Part shown: positions 39,753 to 50,842 of the stretch, in pieces
Position numbering within the stretch: the first letter of the stretch is position 1
How the letters are laid out: the number at the start of each line of letters is the position of its first letter
NCBI GenBank assembly: GCA_027484085.1
Contig: JAIXQF010000004.1
Coordinates: 898,162 to 962,161 of the forward strand
Length of the DNA stretch: 64,000 bases
Reading direction: 5' to 3'
Origin: Actinomycetales bacterium
GTDB taxonomy: Bacteria; Actinomycetota; Actinomycetes; S36-B12; UBA5976
Program-made: the position numbers and the translations under genes
The notes under the pieces: model-generated
Database searches by the model: none
Told to the model about the DNA's origin: nothing
Seen by the model: the letters and a program-made list of their open reading frames with translations, nothing else

Positions 39753-40568
39753 TTAAATCGTCGATAGTCCTCGGGACAAGAGTTCTGAGTTAAGGGCTTC
39801 CCGCATTTGCGGAATGGGGGCAGGTTCGCCTGTCATTAGGAGTACTTGCTGACCAGCTTGATGAAGCAGCATGCTTAACCCCGAAACTATCGATCCACCC
39901 GTCACTGCCCAAGATGCCGCGAGTTGAGTTGGCCATGGGTTGTAAACCACATCTAGCAACAGTCCGGAAGGTGAAAATACTTCGCGGGCCACCTCGTCAA
40001 GCACACCGACAGGAGTGGTATTCACAACGACATCTGCCGACATCCAATCTGAATCTTCAAGGTCAGCACGTACAAGCTCAACGCTAATTGCATTTGCAAG
40101 CTCAATCATCTTGTCAACGTCAGTCTGATTGCGCGCAACACAGTTAACACGAGCCGCCCCAAGCTGAGCTAAAGCTATCAAAGCAGATCTCGCAGTGGCA
40201 CCTGAACCAAATATCACGCCAGTAGAAATGATCTCTGAATTGAATTCTTTGACAGCATCAACTATTCCAATGACGTCAGTGTTGAAAGCTTGAATACCTT
40301 CCCTGAACACCAATGTGTTTATGGATCCTGACAACTTGGCAACTTCATCCACCGAATCAGCAAACTCGAAGGCAACTTCCTTCAGTGGCATAGTGAGTGA
40401 AACGCCGAGCCAGTCAGAATCATGTTCTGCCAGAAAAACTCCAAGTTCCTCTTTAGAAACCTCAATGGCCGAGTACTCGTGCGACAAGCCCAGTGTGCTG
40501 TATGCAGCGTTATGCAGAACGGGCGAGAGTGAATGCGAAATAGGTTTACCTAAAACTGCAGCCTTCAT
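39753..40568 (-). CDS. aroE: Shikimate dehydrogenase
   Basis: MKAAVLGKPISHSLSPVLHNAAY, SLTMPLKEVAFEFAD, NTDVIG, NTTPVGV. Confidence 0.93.
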   Translation of the reverse strand: MKAAVLGKPISHSLSPVLHNAAYSTLGLSHEYSAIEVSKEELGVFLAEHDSDWLGVSLTMPLKEVAFEFADSVDEVAKLSGSINTLVFREGIQAFNTDVIGIVDAVKEFNSEIISTGVIFGSGATARSALIALAQLGAARVNCVARNQTDVDKMIELANAISVELVRADLEDSDWMSADVVVNTTPVGVLDEVAREVFSPSGLLLDVVYNPWPTQLAASWAVTGGSIVSGLSMLLHQAGQQVLLMTGEPAPIPQMREALNSELLSRGLSTI

Positions 40569-41680
40569 TAGTAGCACACACTCGGATTCGCGTCGCAGAA
40601 TGCTAAAAGTTCATCCTTAAATTTTAGAAACTCACTGTAGGAAGCTGTGAACTTCGTTTCAGTTGTCAACAAATCTGTGGTTATAAAGTAAAGCCAATCT
40701 CCGGACTCTGGATTTAGCGCCGCCTCGAGCGCGGCCCCACCTGGGTTGTTGATAGGAGTTGGTGTCAATCCATCGTTCAAGTACACGTTGTAATTACTTG
40801 GGGTATTAAGCAGTTCAGTTGTGAGAAGCACATCCGTTCGACCCAGACCGTAATTAACAGCAGAGTCGAACTGCAGGCGCATCGGCTCCGCAAGCCGGTT
40901 GTAAACGACGCGAGCAACTTTTGCGAAATCTCTAGGTTGTCCTTCGCCTTCCAGTAGAGACGCAACTGTGACGATTTCGTATGTCGTCCTACCCATCTGA
41001 GCAGCACGCGCCTCAAGATCTAGTTTTTTAGCTTCAGCATTAAACCGCATAAGCATTGTGTTAACTATCTCGTCGGCGCTTGCACCAGGCGCAAACTCGT
41101 ACGTTGCTGGAAATAGAAAACCCTCTGGGTTTCCATTTGCGTAATCAGGTAAACCCAACTCGCTCGCTTTAGAGATCGAGGCTTCAAAGTCAGAAAATGG
41201 AATACCCGTCTGTGCCGCCAGTGTCTCAAGGATCCAGGTGACGCGCTTTCCTTCTGGGATGACAATCTTTGTCACAACACGATTAGCTGGATCTAGCAGC
41301 GCCAAAATCGCACTTGAGCTTTTCATCTGCAAGAGTAAGTTGTAGGCGCCGGGCGCAATCAGCGCACTATCAGGATTGTCGTTGGCAGCAGCAATGAATC
41401 CATCCACGGACTTCACAACGCCAAGTGCTTTGAGGTTGTTCCCAATCTTTGCGAGCGTGTCCCCAGGTTCAATTACAACTTGTACAGATCCAGAACCGGG
41501 CCCAGGGAACTCAGGAGCGCCCGAAAGTTGCCCAAGTAGCTTTGTCCCCAATAAACCAACAACGGTCAATGCAGCTAAAACAAATAGCAGATTTCTGACG
41601 ACGGAACTTTTTCTAGGGCGACGCCGCTGGAGCTTAGGTTCGGGTAACGAGGGATTGCTGAATAGATCTACGTTGCTCAT
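40568..41680 (-). CDS. mltG: Endolytic murein transglycosylase MltG-like (YceG)
   Basis: VVIEPGDTLAKIGNNLKALGVVKS, VASLLEGEGQPRDFAKVARVVYNRLAEPMRLQFDSAVNYGLG, NTPSNYNVYLNDGLTPTPINNPGGAALEAAL. The conserved Glu region reads VASLLEGEG. Confidence 0.94.
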   Translation of the reverse strand: MSNVDLFSNPSLPEPKLQRRRPRKSSVVRNLLFVLAALTVVGLLGTKLLGQLSGAPEFPGPGSGSVQVVIEPGDTLAKIGNNLKALGVVKSVDGFIAAANDNPDSALIAPGAYNLLLQMKSSSAILALLDPANRVVTKIVIPEGKRVTWILETLAAQTGIPFSDFEASISKASELGLPDYANGNPEGFLFPATYEFAPGASADEIVNTMLMRFNAEAKKLDLEARAAQMGRTTYEIVTVASLLEGEGQPRDFAKVARVVYNRLAEPMRLQFDSAVNYGLGRTDVLLTTELLNTPSNYNVYLNDGLTPTPINNPGGAALEAALNPESGDWLYFITTDLLTTETKFTASYSEFLKFKDELLAFCDANPSVCY

Positions 41681-42139
41681 CTACCCCATCACTTCCTCTC
41701 CCACAAAACCATCCGAGTGGCGCTCCGCGTCTAACGCATGTTCCAGAATTACCACGGCTGCCGCCTGATCTATTGCATCACGGCTTTGCTTAGTGTTACG
41801 GCCAGCCTCGCGCAATCCGCGTTGTGCGCTTACCGTGCTCAGTCTCTCATCGATGAGCCGAACAATAGTTGAACTATCGACGAGCAGGCTAGATAGATTC
41901 CTTGCAAAATCAATGGCGAGATTGGTGCTAGAAGTATCGTTTCCGCTCAGACTCACAGGTTTGCCTATGTAGACACAAACAGCATCGTGTTCTGATACCA
42001 AGTCCGCAACCTGTTGCAGCGCCGATGGACCAGCGGCAACATTAGTCAATGGTGTTGCTAGCAACCCCTCTGCATCGCACTTAGCAACCCCAATTCGAAC
42101 GGTGCCAACGTCAAGCGAAATCCGGACGCCTAGTTTCAT
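41681..42139 (-). CDS. ruvX: Holliday junction resolvase RuvX/YqgF
   Basis: RISLDVGTVRIGVAKCDAEGLLATPL, YIGKPVSLSGNDT, LIDERLSTVSAQR. Confidence 0.93.
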   Translation of the reverse strand: MKLGVRISLDVGTVRIGVAKCDAEGLLATPLTNVAAGPSALQQVADLVSEHDAVCVYIGKPVSLSGNDTSSTNLAIDFARNLSSLLVDSSTIVRLIDERLSTVSAQRGLREAGRNTKQSRDAIDQAAAVVILEHALDAERHSDGFVGEEVMG

Positions 42140-42142
42140 GCA

Positions 42143-44803
42143 TTAACTGCTTAAACCATTTGCAGCTGATGTGAACGCGGTATCAATGTTTCCAGCACCC
42201 GTTCCACCGCCTTGAGCCATCTCTGGACTGCCGCCACCCTTGCCGTCAATGGCCGGCAACATTGCTTTTAAAACTGCCGATGCCGACGCACCGCTATCCC
42301 TCGCGGCAGAGTCCGTGGCAACAACCAACGCAACCTTGTCATCATCGACTGCGGCACCAACAAGGACGAAATTGGACTTCTTAATGCTTGCTTTTGCGTT
42401 TGTTACTAAATCGCGAAGGTCGCCGGCTTCAGTGCCAGCAGGTGCGATGAAGCGATACAGAGAGACATCTCCGAAGATTTGTGGCTCGCCGACAAGAGAT
42501 TCGATGTTGCTCGTAAGAGCAGCAGTTCGCGCTTTGGCTATTTCTTTCTCGGCAGCTTTTAGGCGCTCCATCATCTTGGAAATCCGCTCGGGCAGTTCTT
42601 CAGCTCGAACCTTGGTCATTTCTGCTAGCTGCCCAACTAAGTGATGCTCTCTGGCCAAGTATCGATAAGCATCCGCACCAACGAGTGCCTCAACTCGACG
42701 AACACCAGCGCCAATGGAACTTTCCGACAAGAAGGTAATCACACCAAGTTGTCCTGAGCGCTCAGTATGGGTGCCGCCACAAAGTTCACGTGCCCAATCG
42801 CCAACGCTAACAACACGAACTTGATCGCCATACTTCTCGCCGAACAAGGCCATAGCTCCGGTTGCCCGCGCTTGCTCCTGAGTCATCAATTCAGCAGTGA
42901 CCAGAAGGTTGTCTAGCAATACTTCATTGACTCGGGCTTCGACATCAGACAAGACAGATTGTGGAACTGCTCCCGCGCTTGGGAAGTCAAAACGGAAGCG
43001 ACCGGGTGAATTCTCCGAACCCATTTGAGTCGCAGTTTCACCAAGAGCTTCTCGGAATGCTTTATGAACCATGTGAGTGGCAGTGTGGGCTCGCGAGATC
43101 GCAAGGCGTCTTTGTACGTCTACCTGGGTGATCGCACTTGCGCCAACCGCAAGTGCGCCTGAAACTACTCGCCCACGATGCACGTAGAGCCCTGGTACTG
43201 GAGTCTGCACATCCGTTACCTCAACCACTGAGCCATCGTCTAGCGTGATCAATCCGTGATCCGCTAGCTGCCCACCACCTTCGGCGTAGAAAGATGTTCG
43301 GTCGGTAAGTACCTCAACTTCGTCGCCCTCGGTTGCGCTAGCAACGTCAACGCCGTCAACGACTAATCCGGTTACAACACTCTCAGTTTGAGTTTCGGTG
43401 TAACCAGTGAACTTTGTTACGCCTGATTTACCCATGATGTCGCGATAGACCGTTACCGCCGCTACCCCACTCTTTCGGGCGACGGAATCCGCTTTCGCAC
43501 GTGAGCGTTGCTCCTGCATCAAGCGCCTAAAGCCTTCTTCATCAACACTCAAGCCTTGCTCTGCAGCCATTTCAAGTGTCAAGTCAATTGGAAAACCGAA
43601 TGTGTCATGGAGCGCGAAAGCCGAGTCACCGCTCAAGACATTTGTCTTAGTGGACTTTAAATCTGCGGCAGCTAAATCAAACTTCGATGTGCCACGCTCA
43701 AGCGTGCTCAGGAAAGTTTCCTCTTCTGCGGCAGCGATCGACATGATGCGACCTTGTTCGGTTAGCAGTTCTGGGTATTGCGGTGCCATTGCCGTAATGC
43801 TTGCTGCAATGAGTTCCTTCATTGAAGGTTCGTGCGTGCCGAGTAGTCGCATGTTACGAACTACTCTGCGCAGGATTCTGCGGAGAACGTAGCCACGTCC
43901 TTCGTTTCCAGGCAGAACCCCATCTGCAATGAGGAAGGCGCAAGTTCGGGCATGATCTGCAACTACTCGTAGTGCGACATCCGCTTTAGCGTCAGAGCCA
44001 TACTTACGACCGCTTAGTTCGCTGGCTCTATCAAGAATGATTCTGGTCGTGTCAATCTCGTAGATGTTGTCGACACCTTGAAGCAGAGCGGCCATGCGTT
44101 CTAGGCCCATTCCGGTATCAATGCTCTTCGAGGGAAGTTCACCCAAGATTGGAAAGTTTTCTTTTCCAGGGCCTTCACCGCGCTCAAACTGCATGAAAAC
44201 TAGGTTCCAGACCTCGAGGTATCTGGTTTCATCTGCAATCGGTCCGCCTTCGCGACCATGTTCAGGTCCGCGATCGTAATAAATCTCAGAACACGGTCCA
44301 CATGGTCCGGGAACGCCCATTGACCAGTAATTATCTGCCATATCTCGGCGTTGGATACGTTCCATTGGAACTCCGACAACTTTGTGCCAGATATCTACGC
44401 TTTCATCGTCGTCAAGATAGACGGTTACCCATAGCTTGTCCTCAGGAAAACCATAACCACCCGCAGAGATTGGAGACGTAAGTAGTTCCCAGGCGTATGG
44501 AATCGCCTGCTCCTTGAAGTAATCACCAAATGAGAAGTTTCCACACATTTGAAAGAAGGATGCATGGCGAGTTGTCTTGCCGACTTCTTCAATGTCAAGC
44601 GTTCTAACAACTTTTTGTGCTGATACTGCTCTTGGGTAAGGCGGCGCCGCCTCGCCAAGAAAATATGGCTTAAACGGAACCATGCCGGCGTTTACGAACA
44701 AAAGAGTTGGATCATCAAGTAGCAGGCTGGCGCTAGGCACGACCGTATGACCTTTGGACTCGAAATAGTTCAAAAATCTTGATCGAATTTCAGCGGATTC
44801 CAC
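42143..44803 (-). CDS. alaS: Alanine--tRNA ligase
   Basis: ESAEIRSRFLNYFESKGHTVVPSASLLLDDPTLLFVNAGMVPFKPYFLG; HTATHMVHKAFRE; CGGTH. GTG start at 44803 preferred over ATG 44812. Confidence 0.97.
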   Translation of the reverse strand: MESAEIRSRFLNYFESKGHTVVPSASLLLDDPTLLFVNAGMVPFKPYFLGEAAPPYPRAVSAQKVVRTLDIEEVGKTTRHASFFQMCGNFSFGDYFKEQAIPYAWELLTSPISAGGYGFPEDKLWVTVYLDDDESVDIWHKVVGVPMERIQRRDMADNYWSMGVPGPCGPCSEIYYDRGPEHGREGGPIADETRYLEVWNLVFMQFERGEGPGKENFPILGELPSKSIDTGMGLERMAALLQGVDNIYEIDTTRIILDRASELSGRKYGSDAKADVALRVVADHARTCAFLIADGVLPGNEGRGYVLRRILRRVVRNMRLLGTHEPSMKELIAASITAMAPQYPELLTEQGRIMSIAAAEEETFLSTLERGTSKFDLAAADLKSTKTNVLSGDSAFALHDTFGFPIDLTLEMAAEQGLSVDEEGFRRLMQEQRSRAKADSVARKSGVAAVTVYRDIMGKSGVTKFTGYTETQTESVVTGLVVDGVDVASATEGDEVEVLTDRTSFYAEGGGQLADHGLITLDDGSVVEVTDVQTPVPGLYVHRGRVVSGALAVGASAITQVDVQRRLAISRAHTATHMVHKAFREALGETATQMGSENSPGRFRFDFPSAGAVPQSVLSDVEARVNEVLLDNLLVTAELMTQEQARATGAMALFGEKYGDQVRVVSVGDWARELCGGTHTERSGQLGVITFLSESSIGAGVRRVEALVGADAYRYLAREHHLVGQLAEMTKVRAEELPERISKMMERLKAAEKEIAKARTAALTSNIESLVGEPQIFGDVSLYRFIAPAGTEAGDLRDLVTNAKASIKKSNFVLVGAAVDDDKVALVVATDSAARDSGASASAVLKAMLPAIDGKGGGSPEMAQGGGTGAGNIDTAFTSAANGLSS

Positions 44804-44901
44804 TGCTATCAACTCTCTCTACTGTGCAGAAGCTCTTGCGGCGGGGCCGACGAGCCAGTTTTAGTGTTCCCTAAACCCTAACGAACAATGCAGCGGTTGG
44901 C

Positions 44902-46221
44902 TCAATCCCTACCCAGTATGGAACGAATCTTGGACCAAATCGCATGGAGTACCGCCTCTTGGCCACGATCTGTTGGTACGTAATAGCGGACCCGCTTCAA
45001 AGAATCCGGCAAGTATTCCTGCTCGCTCACCCCAGATGCGTCATCGTGCGGATATGAATACCCGACACCATGGCCTAAATCACCCGCTCGTGCGTAATGT
45101 GAATCGCGCAGATGTGGTGGCACAGTACCGATGTCAACACTTCTCACATCTTGAATGGCGCGATCAATGGCCAAGTAAGCACTATTTGATTTTGGTGCCA
45201 ATGAAAGCGCAATAGTTGCTTGCGAAAGTGTGATGCGTGCTTCTGGCATACCGATTAGTGCAACGGTTTGAGCTGCTGCAACTGCAACTTGCAACATTGC
45301 ATTGTCAGCTAGACCAATATCTTCGCTGGCGCTGATCATCAGTCTTCGGGCAATGAACCTAGGGTCTTCGCCGGCTTCGAGCATTCGCGCCAAGTAATGC
45401 AGCGCCGCATCAGGATCTGAGCCACGAATTGATTTGATGTAGGCGCTAATGATGTCGTAGTGCTGATCACCGGCTTTGTCATAACGAACAACGTTGTGAT
45501 CGCTGGCCGAACTCACATCATCAACTGTGATTTCGGAATGCGCGTTTCCGCGCGCTACGCCACTGGCGGCCTCAAGCACAGTCAATGCCCGCCTAGCGTC
45601 ACCACCAGCTAAGCGAATCAGCATTTGTATTGCATCATCAGATATTGAAACTGTGCCATTCAATCCGCGCGGGTCAGATATCGCACGGTTGATAACACTT
45701 GAGATCTCCTGTTCATCCAACTCAGAAAGTGTGACGAGAAGTGATCGTGACATCAACGGTGAAATTACAGAGAAGGACGGATTTTCAGTTGTGGCCGCGA
45801 CCAGAGTTACCCAGCCATTTTCTACTCCAGGGAGCAAAGCATCTTGTTGTGTCTTGTTAAAGCGATGCACTTCGTCTACGAATAGAACAGTCGATACTCC
45901 GTACAGTGACTTGTTCTCTTGTGCCGCTGTTATTACTTCGCGGACGTCCTTAACCCCAGCGCTGATCGCCGAAAGTTCCATGAACTTGGCAGAACCTGCT
46001 CGCGCGATTAGCTGGGCAAGTGTGGTCTTCCCTGTGCCTGGTGGACCCCAAAGGATCACTGATGACTTAGTATCAACATCTGCGGGCTGCAGGAGCTTGT
46101 GTAGCGGACTGCCTTGCGCGATTGCTTTGCGTTGGCCGACAAACTCATCCAAAGTTCGCGGACGCATTCGTACGGCCAACGGAGATCCGCTCGGTTCTTG
46201 ATCAAAAAGTGAATCAGTCAT
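44902..46221 (-). CDS. rarA: Replication-associated recombination protein A (MgsA/RarA)
   Basis: [67 protein letters not shown]. Confidence 0.95.
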   Translation of the reverse strand: MTDSLFDQEPSGSPLAVRMRPRTLDEFVGQRKAIAQGSPLHKLLQPADVDTKSSVILWGPPGTGKTTLAQLIARAGSAKFMELSAISAGVKDVREVITAAQENKSLYGVSTVLFVDEVHRFNKTQQDALLPGVENGWVTLVAATTENPSFSVISPLMSRSLLVTLSELDEQEISSVINRAISDPRGLNGTVSISDDAIQMLIRLAGGDARRALTVLEAASGVARGNAHSEITVDDVSSASDHNVVRYDKAGDQHYDIISAYIKSIRGSDPDAALHYLARMLEAGEDPRFIARRLMISASEDIGLADNAMLQVAVAAAQTVALIGMPEARITLSQATIALSLAPKSNSAYLAIDRAIQDVRSVDIGTVPPHLRDSHYARAGDLGHGVGYSYPHDDASGVSEQEYLPDSLKRVRYYVPTDRGQEAVLHAIWSKIRSILGRD

Positions 46222-47959
46222 CACTTGCGTCTTGTGCCAGTGGATCAGCGTCGATACCAGCCTCAAGTCGCTGTTGATCAGTGATCGGAGTTGGTGCGCT
46301 TGTTAGTGGATCAAATCCGGCACCCGTTTTTGGAAACGCGATTACATCTCGCAGACTTGTTGCACCGGAAAGCAGCATACAAATTCGATCCCAACCGAAG
46401 GCTATGCCACCGTGTGGAGGTGGTCCGAATGCAAATGCATCCAGCAAGAATCCGAACTTTTCACGCGCTTCCTCATCGCTGAGTCCCAGGAGGCTAAACA
46501 CTCGCTCTTGCACATCGCTTCGGTGAATACGAATTGAACCGCCACCTATTTCATTGCCGTTGCAGACGATGTCATACGCCCAAGCCAATGCCTGATCTGG
46601 AGCTTCTTCAAATCGATCTACCCATTCTGCATTTGGTGATGTGAATGGGTGATGAACTGCGGTCCAACCGCCCTCATCTGTTTTCTCAAACATTGGAGCA
46701 TCGATAATCCACAAGAATGACCATTGGCTTTCATCGATCAAGCCACAACGCTCACCAACTTCTTGCCTTACAGCGCCTAGAAGTTGCTGGGTCGCAGACT
46801 TGGTGCCAGCGCCAAAGAAAGCGCAATCGCCACTCTTTGCACCAAGATGCGCTGCAAGTCCATCGCGCTCTTTATCGGACAAGTTCTTAGCTACGGGACC
46901 ACCAAGTGTTCCGTCTGCTTCGAAGGTCACATACGCCAAACCTTTAGCGCCACGCTGCTTTGCCCATTCTTGCCAGGCATCGAATGCGCGGCGTGGTTGA
47001 TCGGCGCCGCCAGGCATAACCACAGCACCCACATATTCATTCTGGAATACTCGGAATTCGGTGTCTTTGAAGTAGTTCGTGCAATCAGACAATTCGATGT
47101 TGAAACGTAGATCTGGCTTATCAGACCCGTATCTATCCATGGCCTCGAAATATGTCATCCGAGGAATGTCTCCAATGGTGTAATCCAAAGTACCTTGCCA
47201 CAGGCTGCGCACGATTGCTTCGCCAACTTCAAGAATGTCCTCTTGTTCCACGAAGCTCATTTCGATGTCGAGCTGAGTGAACTCTGGTTGGCGGTCTTTG
47301 CGGAAATCTTCATCTCGATAGCAACGAGCAATTTGGTAGTAGCGTTCCATTCCGCCCACCATGAGAAGTTGCTTAAAGAGTTGCGGGCTCTGTGGCAACG
47401 CATACCAATGCCCTGGCTGCAGTCGAACCGGAACCAAAAAATCACGCGCACCTTCGGGAGTACTGCGAGTTAGTGTTGGGGTTTCAATCTCGACGAAGTT
47501 GCGCTCGTGCAAAACCTCGCGGGCCAATCGGTTCACGTTACTGCGCATGCGCAGGATGTTCCCGGCAGCCGGACGACGTAAGTCAAGGTATCGATACTTC
47601 AGCCGAGTCTCTTCACCAACGTTGATTGAATCGTCGATTGGGAACGGTAGTGGCGCGCTCTTACTTAGAACCACCACGTTGTCAGCAATAACTTCAATGT
47701 CACCAGTAGCGATTTCGGAGTTTTCGTTTCCGGATGGACGCGCTTCAACCGTACCGATGATCTGTAGGCAAAATTCAGACCTCAACTCACCCGCGACTGC
47801 TTCATCTCGCACAACAACTTGAACAGTCCCTGACGAGTCACGCAGATCCAGGAACGCAATGCCACCATGATCTCGACGCTTACCAACCCAGCCAGCAAGA
47901 GTTACTTGGGAGCCAGCATCGCTTAAACGGAGCGCACCAGCATTGGTAGTTCTTAGCAT
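46214..47959 (-). CDS. aspS: Aspartate--tRNA ligase
   Basis: [73 protein letters not shown]. Confidence 0.98.
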   Translation of the reverse strand: MLRTTNAGALRLSDAGSQVTLAGWVGKRRDHGGIAFLDLRDSSGTVQVVVRDEAVAGELRSEFCLQIIGTVEARPSGNENSEIATGDIEVIADNVVVLSKSAPLPFPIDDSINVGEETRLKYRYLDLRRPAAGNILRMRSNVNRLAREVLHERNFVEIETPTLTRSTPEGARDFLVPVRLQPGHWYALPQSPQLFKQLLMVGGMERYYQIARCYRDEDFRKDRQPEFTQLDIEMSFVEQEDILEVGEAIVRSLWQGTLDYTIGDIPRMTYFEAMDRYGSDKPDLRFNIELSDCTNYFKDTEFRVFQNEYVGAVVMPGGADQPRRAFDAWQEWAKQRGAKGLAYVTFEADGTLGGPVAKNLSDKERDGLAAHLGAKSGDCAFFGAGTKSATQQLLGAVRQEVGERCGLIDESQWSFLWIIDAPMFEKTDEGGWTAVHHPFTSPNAEWVDRFEEAPDQALAWAYDIVCNGNEIGGGSIRIHRSDVQERVFSLLGLSDEEAREKFGFLLDAFAFGPPPHGGIAFGWDRICMLLSGATSLRDVIAFPKTGAGFDPLTSAPTPITDQQRLEAGIDADPLAQDASDD

Positions 47960-47977
47960 TTAAGTTCCTTAGATGAG

Positions 47978-49243
47978 TTATTTGAGTCGATTTAGTAAAA
48001 CGCTTACAAGTGATTCTACGGTCAGGCTTTCTTGGGAACCATCAACAAGATTCTTTAGAACTACAGTGGAGTTTGCTAGCTCCTCTTCCCCAAGAATGAC
48101 TGCAAATTTTGCACCGCTTCGATCTGCGCTCTTCATGGCTGCTTTGATAGATCTACCGTCATATGCAAGATCGGCATTAATGTTGGCCGACCTAATTGCT
48201 CCAGCTACTTCCACGACTTTGGTAATGGCCTCTTGACCAACAGGTATCAAGAACACATCAGTACTTGACTCATCAACTAACTTCAAGCCTTCCGCCTGAA
48301 CGGCTAGGCAGGTTCGATCTACACCCAGGCCAAATCCGACGCCTCCAATTGCAGGACCACCCAGGGTTTCGATTAGGCCGTCATAGCGGCCACCGCCACC
48401 GATAGCCGATTGAGCACCTAAACCATCGTGGACACATTCGAAGGTTGTTCTAACGTAGTAATCCAAACCACGGACTAAACGCGGTGCTTTTTCATAGATC
48501 ACGCCGAGTGCATCCAAGTAGCCGAGCACTTTCGAATGATGCTCAGCACACGCGTTACATAAGTGATCTGGCATAAGCGGCGCTTGCACCAGTTGTGCCT
48601 GTACTGACTCTCGTTTGTCATCTAAAACTCGTAATGGATTAATCTCAGCTCGCGCCCTTGTTGCATCGTCAAGATCACAAGTACTGAGAAACTCAACGAG
48701 AGTCTTACGGTACGCGGGTCGGCACTCATGGCATCCCAAAGAGTTGACGAGAATTCTCACCTGCTTCAAGCCCAAAATATTTCGTTGCGCATGATGTGCC
48801 ATCCATATAACTTCAGCATCCAGCGCGGGATCGGATGAACCGATAGTTTCAACTCCAACTTGGGTGTGTTGGCGATACCTACCAGATTGCGGCTGCTCAT
48901 ATCTAAAGTGCGGACCGGTGTACCAAACTTTGGCAGGTAGCGCACCACGGTCCATTCGATTCTCAAGCATTGCTCTTAACACACCAGCAGTGCCCTCTGG
49001 CTTAAGCGTTAAACTTCGACCGCCTTTATCTTCGAAGGTGTACATCTCTTTGGAAACAACATCTGTTGATTCGCCAACTCCTCGGACGAATAAAGCAGTG
49101 TCTTCAAAAATTGGTGTCTCAATGTATCCGTACCCAGAGTTGCGCGGTGGCGTCGACAGCGAATCTCGCACCTTCAACCACAGTGCCGAGAATGGTGGAA
49201 TTACGTCGTAAGTTCCCTTAGGTGCCTTGAACAAGTCGGTCAT
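47978..49243 (-). CDS. hisS: Histidine--tRNA ligase
   Basis: APKGTYDVIPP, TLKPEGTAGVLRAMLENRM, YTGPHFRYEQPQSGRYRQHTQVGVE, LVRGLDYYVRTTFE. Confidence 0.97.
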   Translation of the reverse strand: MTDLFKAPKGTYDVIPPFSALWLKVRDSLSTPPRNSGYGYIETPIFEDTALFVRGVGESTDVVSKEMYTFEDKGGRSLTLKPEGTAGVLRAMLENRMDRGALPAKVWYTGPHFRYEQPQSGRYRQHTQVGVETIGSSDPALDAEVIWMAHHAQRNILGLKQVRILVNSLGCHECRPAYRKTLVEFLSTCDLDDATRARAEINPLRVLDDKRESVQAQLVQAPLMPDHLCNACAEHHSKVLGYLDALGVIYEKAPRLVRGLDYYVRTTFECVHDGLGAQSAIGGGGRYDGLIETLGGPAIGGVGFGLGVDRTCLAVQAEGLKLVDESSTDVFLIPVGQEAITKVVEVAGAIRSANINADLAYDGRSIKAAMKSADRSGAKFAVILGEEELANSTVVLKNLVDGSQESLTVESLVSVLLNRLK

Positions 49244-49929
49244 AAAGCGCTTAAGCCTTTTGCGACACGTAACAAATACTGGTTGCTAGCTTTTTCCGTG
49301 GACATGTCACTTGCTGGACCGTGGCCAGGGAAAACTAGCGATGAGTCTGGAAGTTTTAGTACAACATCGCGCAGTGACGTATCCATATCAACGGGAGAAC
49401 TTCCGGGCAGGTCTGTTCTGCCGATCGCACCAGCGAAAAGGACATCGCCAGTAAATACGTGATTAACGTCGCCAGCAAAGTCAAACAGGATGGAACCTTG
49501 AGTGTGACCCGGAGCATGCAAAACCGTGAACTTTAAACCAGCAAGCTCCATAGTCATTTGGTCTGTGACTTCCCTTGTATCTTCTGGTTCAGCGAACACA
49601 TCGTCGCTTGCCATCATCTCCATGAGTGCATTCTTGGTTTCAATTGAAACTCCCGCACCGGGATCATTAAGAAGGAACCGATCAGATCCGTGGATGTACG
49701 CAGGAATTCCATAGCCTTTAGCAACTGGAAAAATCGACCACATGTGGTCTATGTGTCCATGCGTCAACATCGTGGCAATTGGCTTCAAGTTGTGCTCGGT
49801 GATGATCTCTTTGATTCCAGGAGCGCTGCCTAAACCTGGATCAATGATGATGCACTCGGAGTTTGCACTAGGTGCGATGACATAACAATTGGTTTGCCAT
49901 GGTCCGGCTCCGAAGCTCTTGATTAACAT
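49240..49929 (-). CDS. MBL-fold metallohydrolase (glyoxalase II-like)
   Basis: MLTHGHIDHMWSIFPVAKGYGIP; HAPGHTQGSILF; FTGDVLFAGAIGRTDLPG. Start MLIKSFGAGPWQTNCYV. Confidence 0.93.
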   Translation of the reverse strand: MLIKSFGAGPWQTNCYVIAPSANSECIIIDPGLGSAPGIKEIITEHNLKPIATMLTHGHIDHMWSIFPVAKGYGIPAYIHGSDRFLLNDPGAGVSIETKNALMEMMASDDVFAEPEDTREVTDQMTMELAGLKFTVLHAPGHTQGSILFDFAGDVNHVFTGDVLFAGAIGRTDLPGSSPVDMDTSLRDVVLKLPDSSLVFPGHGPASDMSTEKASNQYLLRVAKGLSAL

Positions 49930-50008
49930 GTTCACGCACCTGTTGCTAGGAATCATTCAAGGCTACCGCGAATTTGCCTATTTCTAGGGCACCGTAGAAT
50001 GATGAATT

Positions 50009-50794
50009 GTGCCTTCAAAACGAGAACGGGAACTTGCCCGAGCCAAATTCGCGCGTCAACAAGAACGCCGTGCCCATCGGAGAATTAGAAATCAATTCTT
50101 CAGCTATGTCAGTGCTGGATTAGTAGTCCTAGGTTTATTGGCCATCATTGGGTATCAGAATCGTTCCGTTGACCAGATTGCAGATCCCGCCGTTAGCGCT
50201 ACCCCAGTGTCAATCTCGACCAACGCTCCGATTGCTGGATGTGAGCAACCTGTTCAAGTCCGCGCAGACAACATAACTTATGGAAGCGCAACCACAGATC
50301 TTCCAACGGCAAGTGAATTTGCTCTCGAAACAAATTGTGGCGTAATCAAATTTGCCGCCGAATCCGCAGCCCCTAATACTGTGGGCACTATTGCATGGCT
50401 TGCGAATCAAGGCTTCTACAACAACACTTCCTGCCACCGCATAACCACTCAAGGAATCTTTGTCCTTCAGTGTGGCGATCCAGCGGGCAATGGCACCGGC
50501 AGCCCTGGATTTGCCTTCGCAGATGAGAATCTGCCCACAGCGGGAGCCGATGGCAACTATGTATACCCTCGCGGCACAGTAGCAATGGCTAACAGTGGTC
50601 CAAACACCAATGGCAGTCAATTCTTCTTGGTTTACCAAGACTCTCCGTTGCCACCGAATTATTCAGTGTTTGGCCAGATCACCGAGGGGCTAGATGTAAT
50701 TGACAATGTCGCAGCTGCTGGCGTTCTTGATGGTTCCTCTGATGGATTACCAAGCCAAGCCGTCGTAATTGCCAAGGCTTCAACTACGCCATAA
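50009..50794 (+). CDS. Cyclophilin-type peptidyl-prolyl isomerase, membrane-anchored
   Basis: N-terminal TM anchor; FYNNTSCHRITTQGIFVLQCGDPAGNGTGSPGFAFADENLP; GTVAMANSGPNTNGSQFFLVYQDSPLPPNYSVFGQI. Confidence 0.94.
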   Translation: MPSKRERELARAKFARQQERRAHRRIRNQFFSYVSAGLVVLGLLAIIGYQNRSVDQIADPAVSATPVSISTNAPIAGCEQPVQVRADNITYGSATTDLPTASEFALETNCGVIKFAAESAAPNTVGTIAWLANQGFYNNTSCHRITTQGIFVLQCGDPAGNGTGSPGFAFADENLPTAGADGNYVYPRGTVAMANSGPNTNGSQFFLVYQDSPLPPNYSVFGQITEGLDVIDNVAAAGVLDGSSDGLPSQAVVIAKASTTP

Positions 50795-50842
50795 TTAGAA
50801 GGCACACAAGAGCCCATTTGGGACCTGAACAAAGGACACGTC

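Noticed and set aside
45527-46201. 224-aa + strand ORF
   Set aside because: Antisense shadow of rarA; low-complexity Ser/Thr/Pro-rich translation, no recognisable domain.
47361-47822. 153-aa + strand ORF
   Set aside because: Antisense to aspS; Ser/Arg-rich shadow translation.
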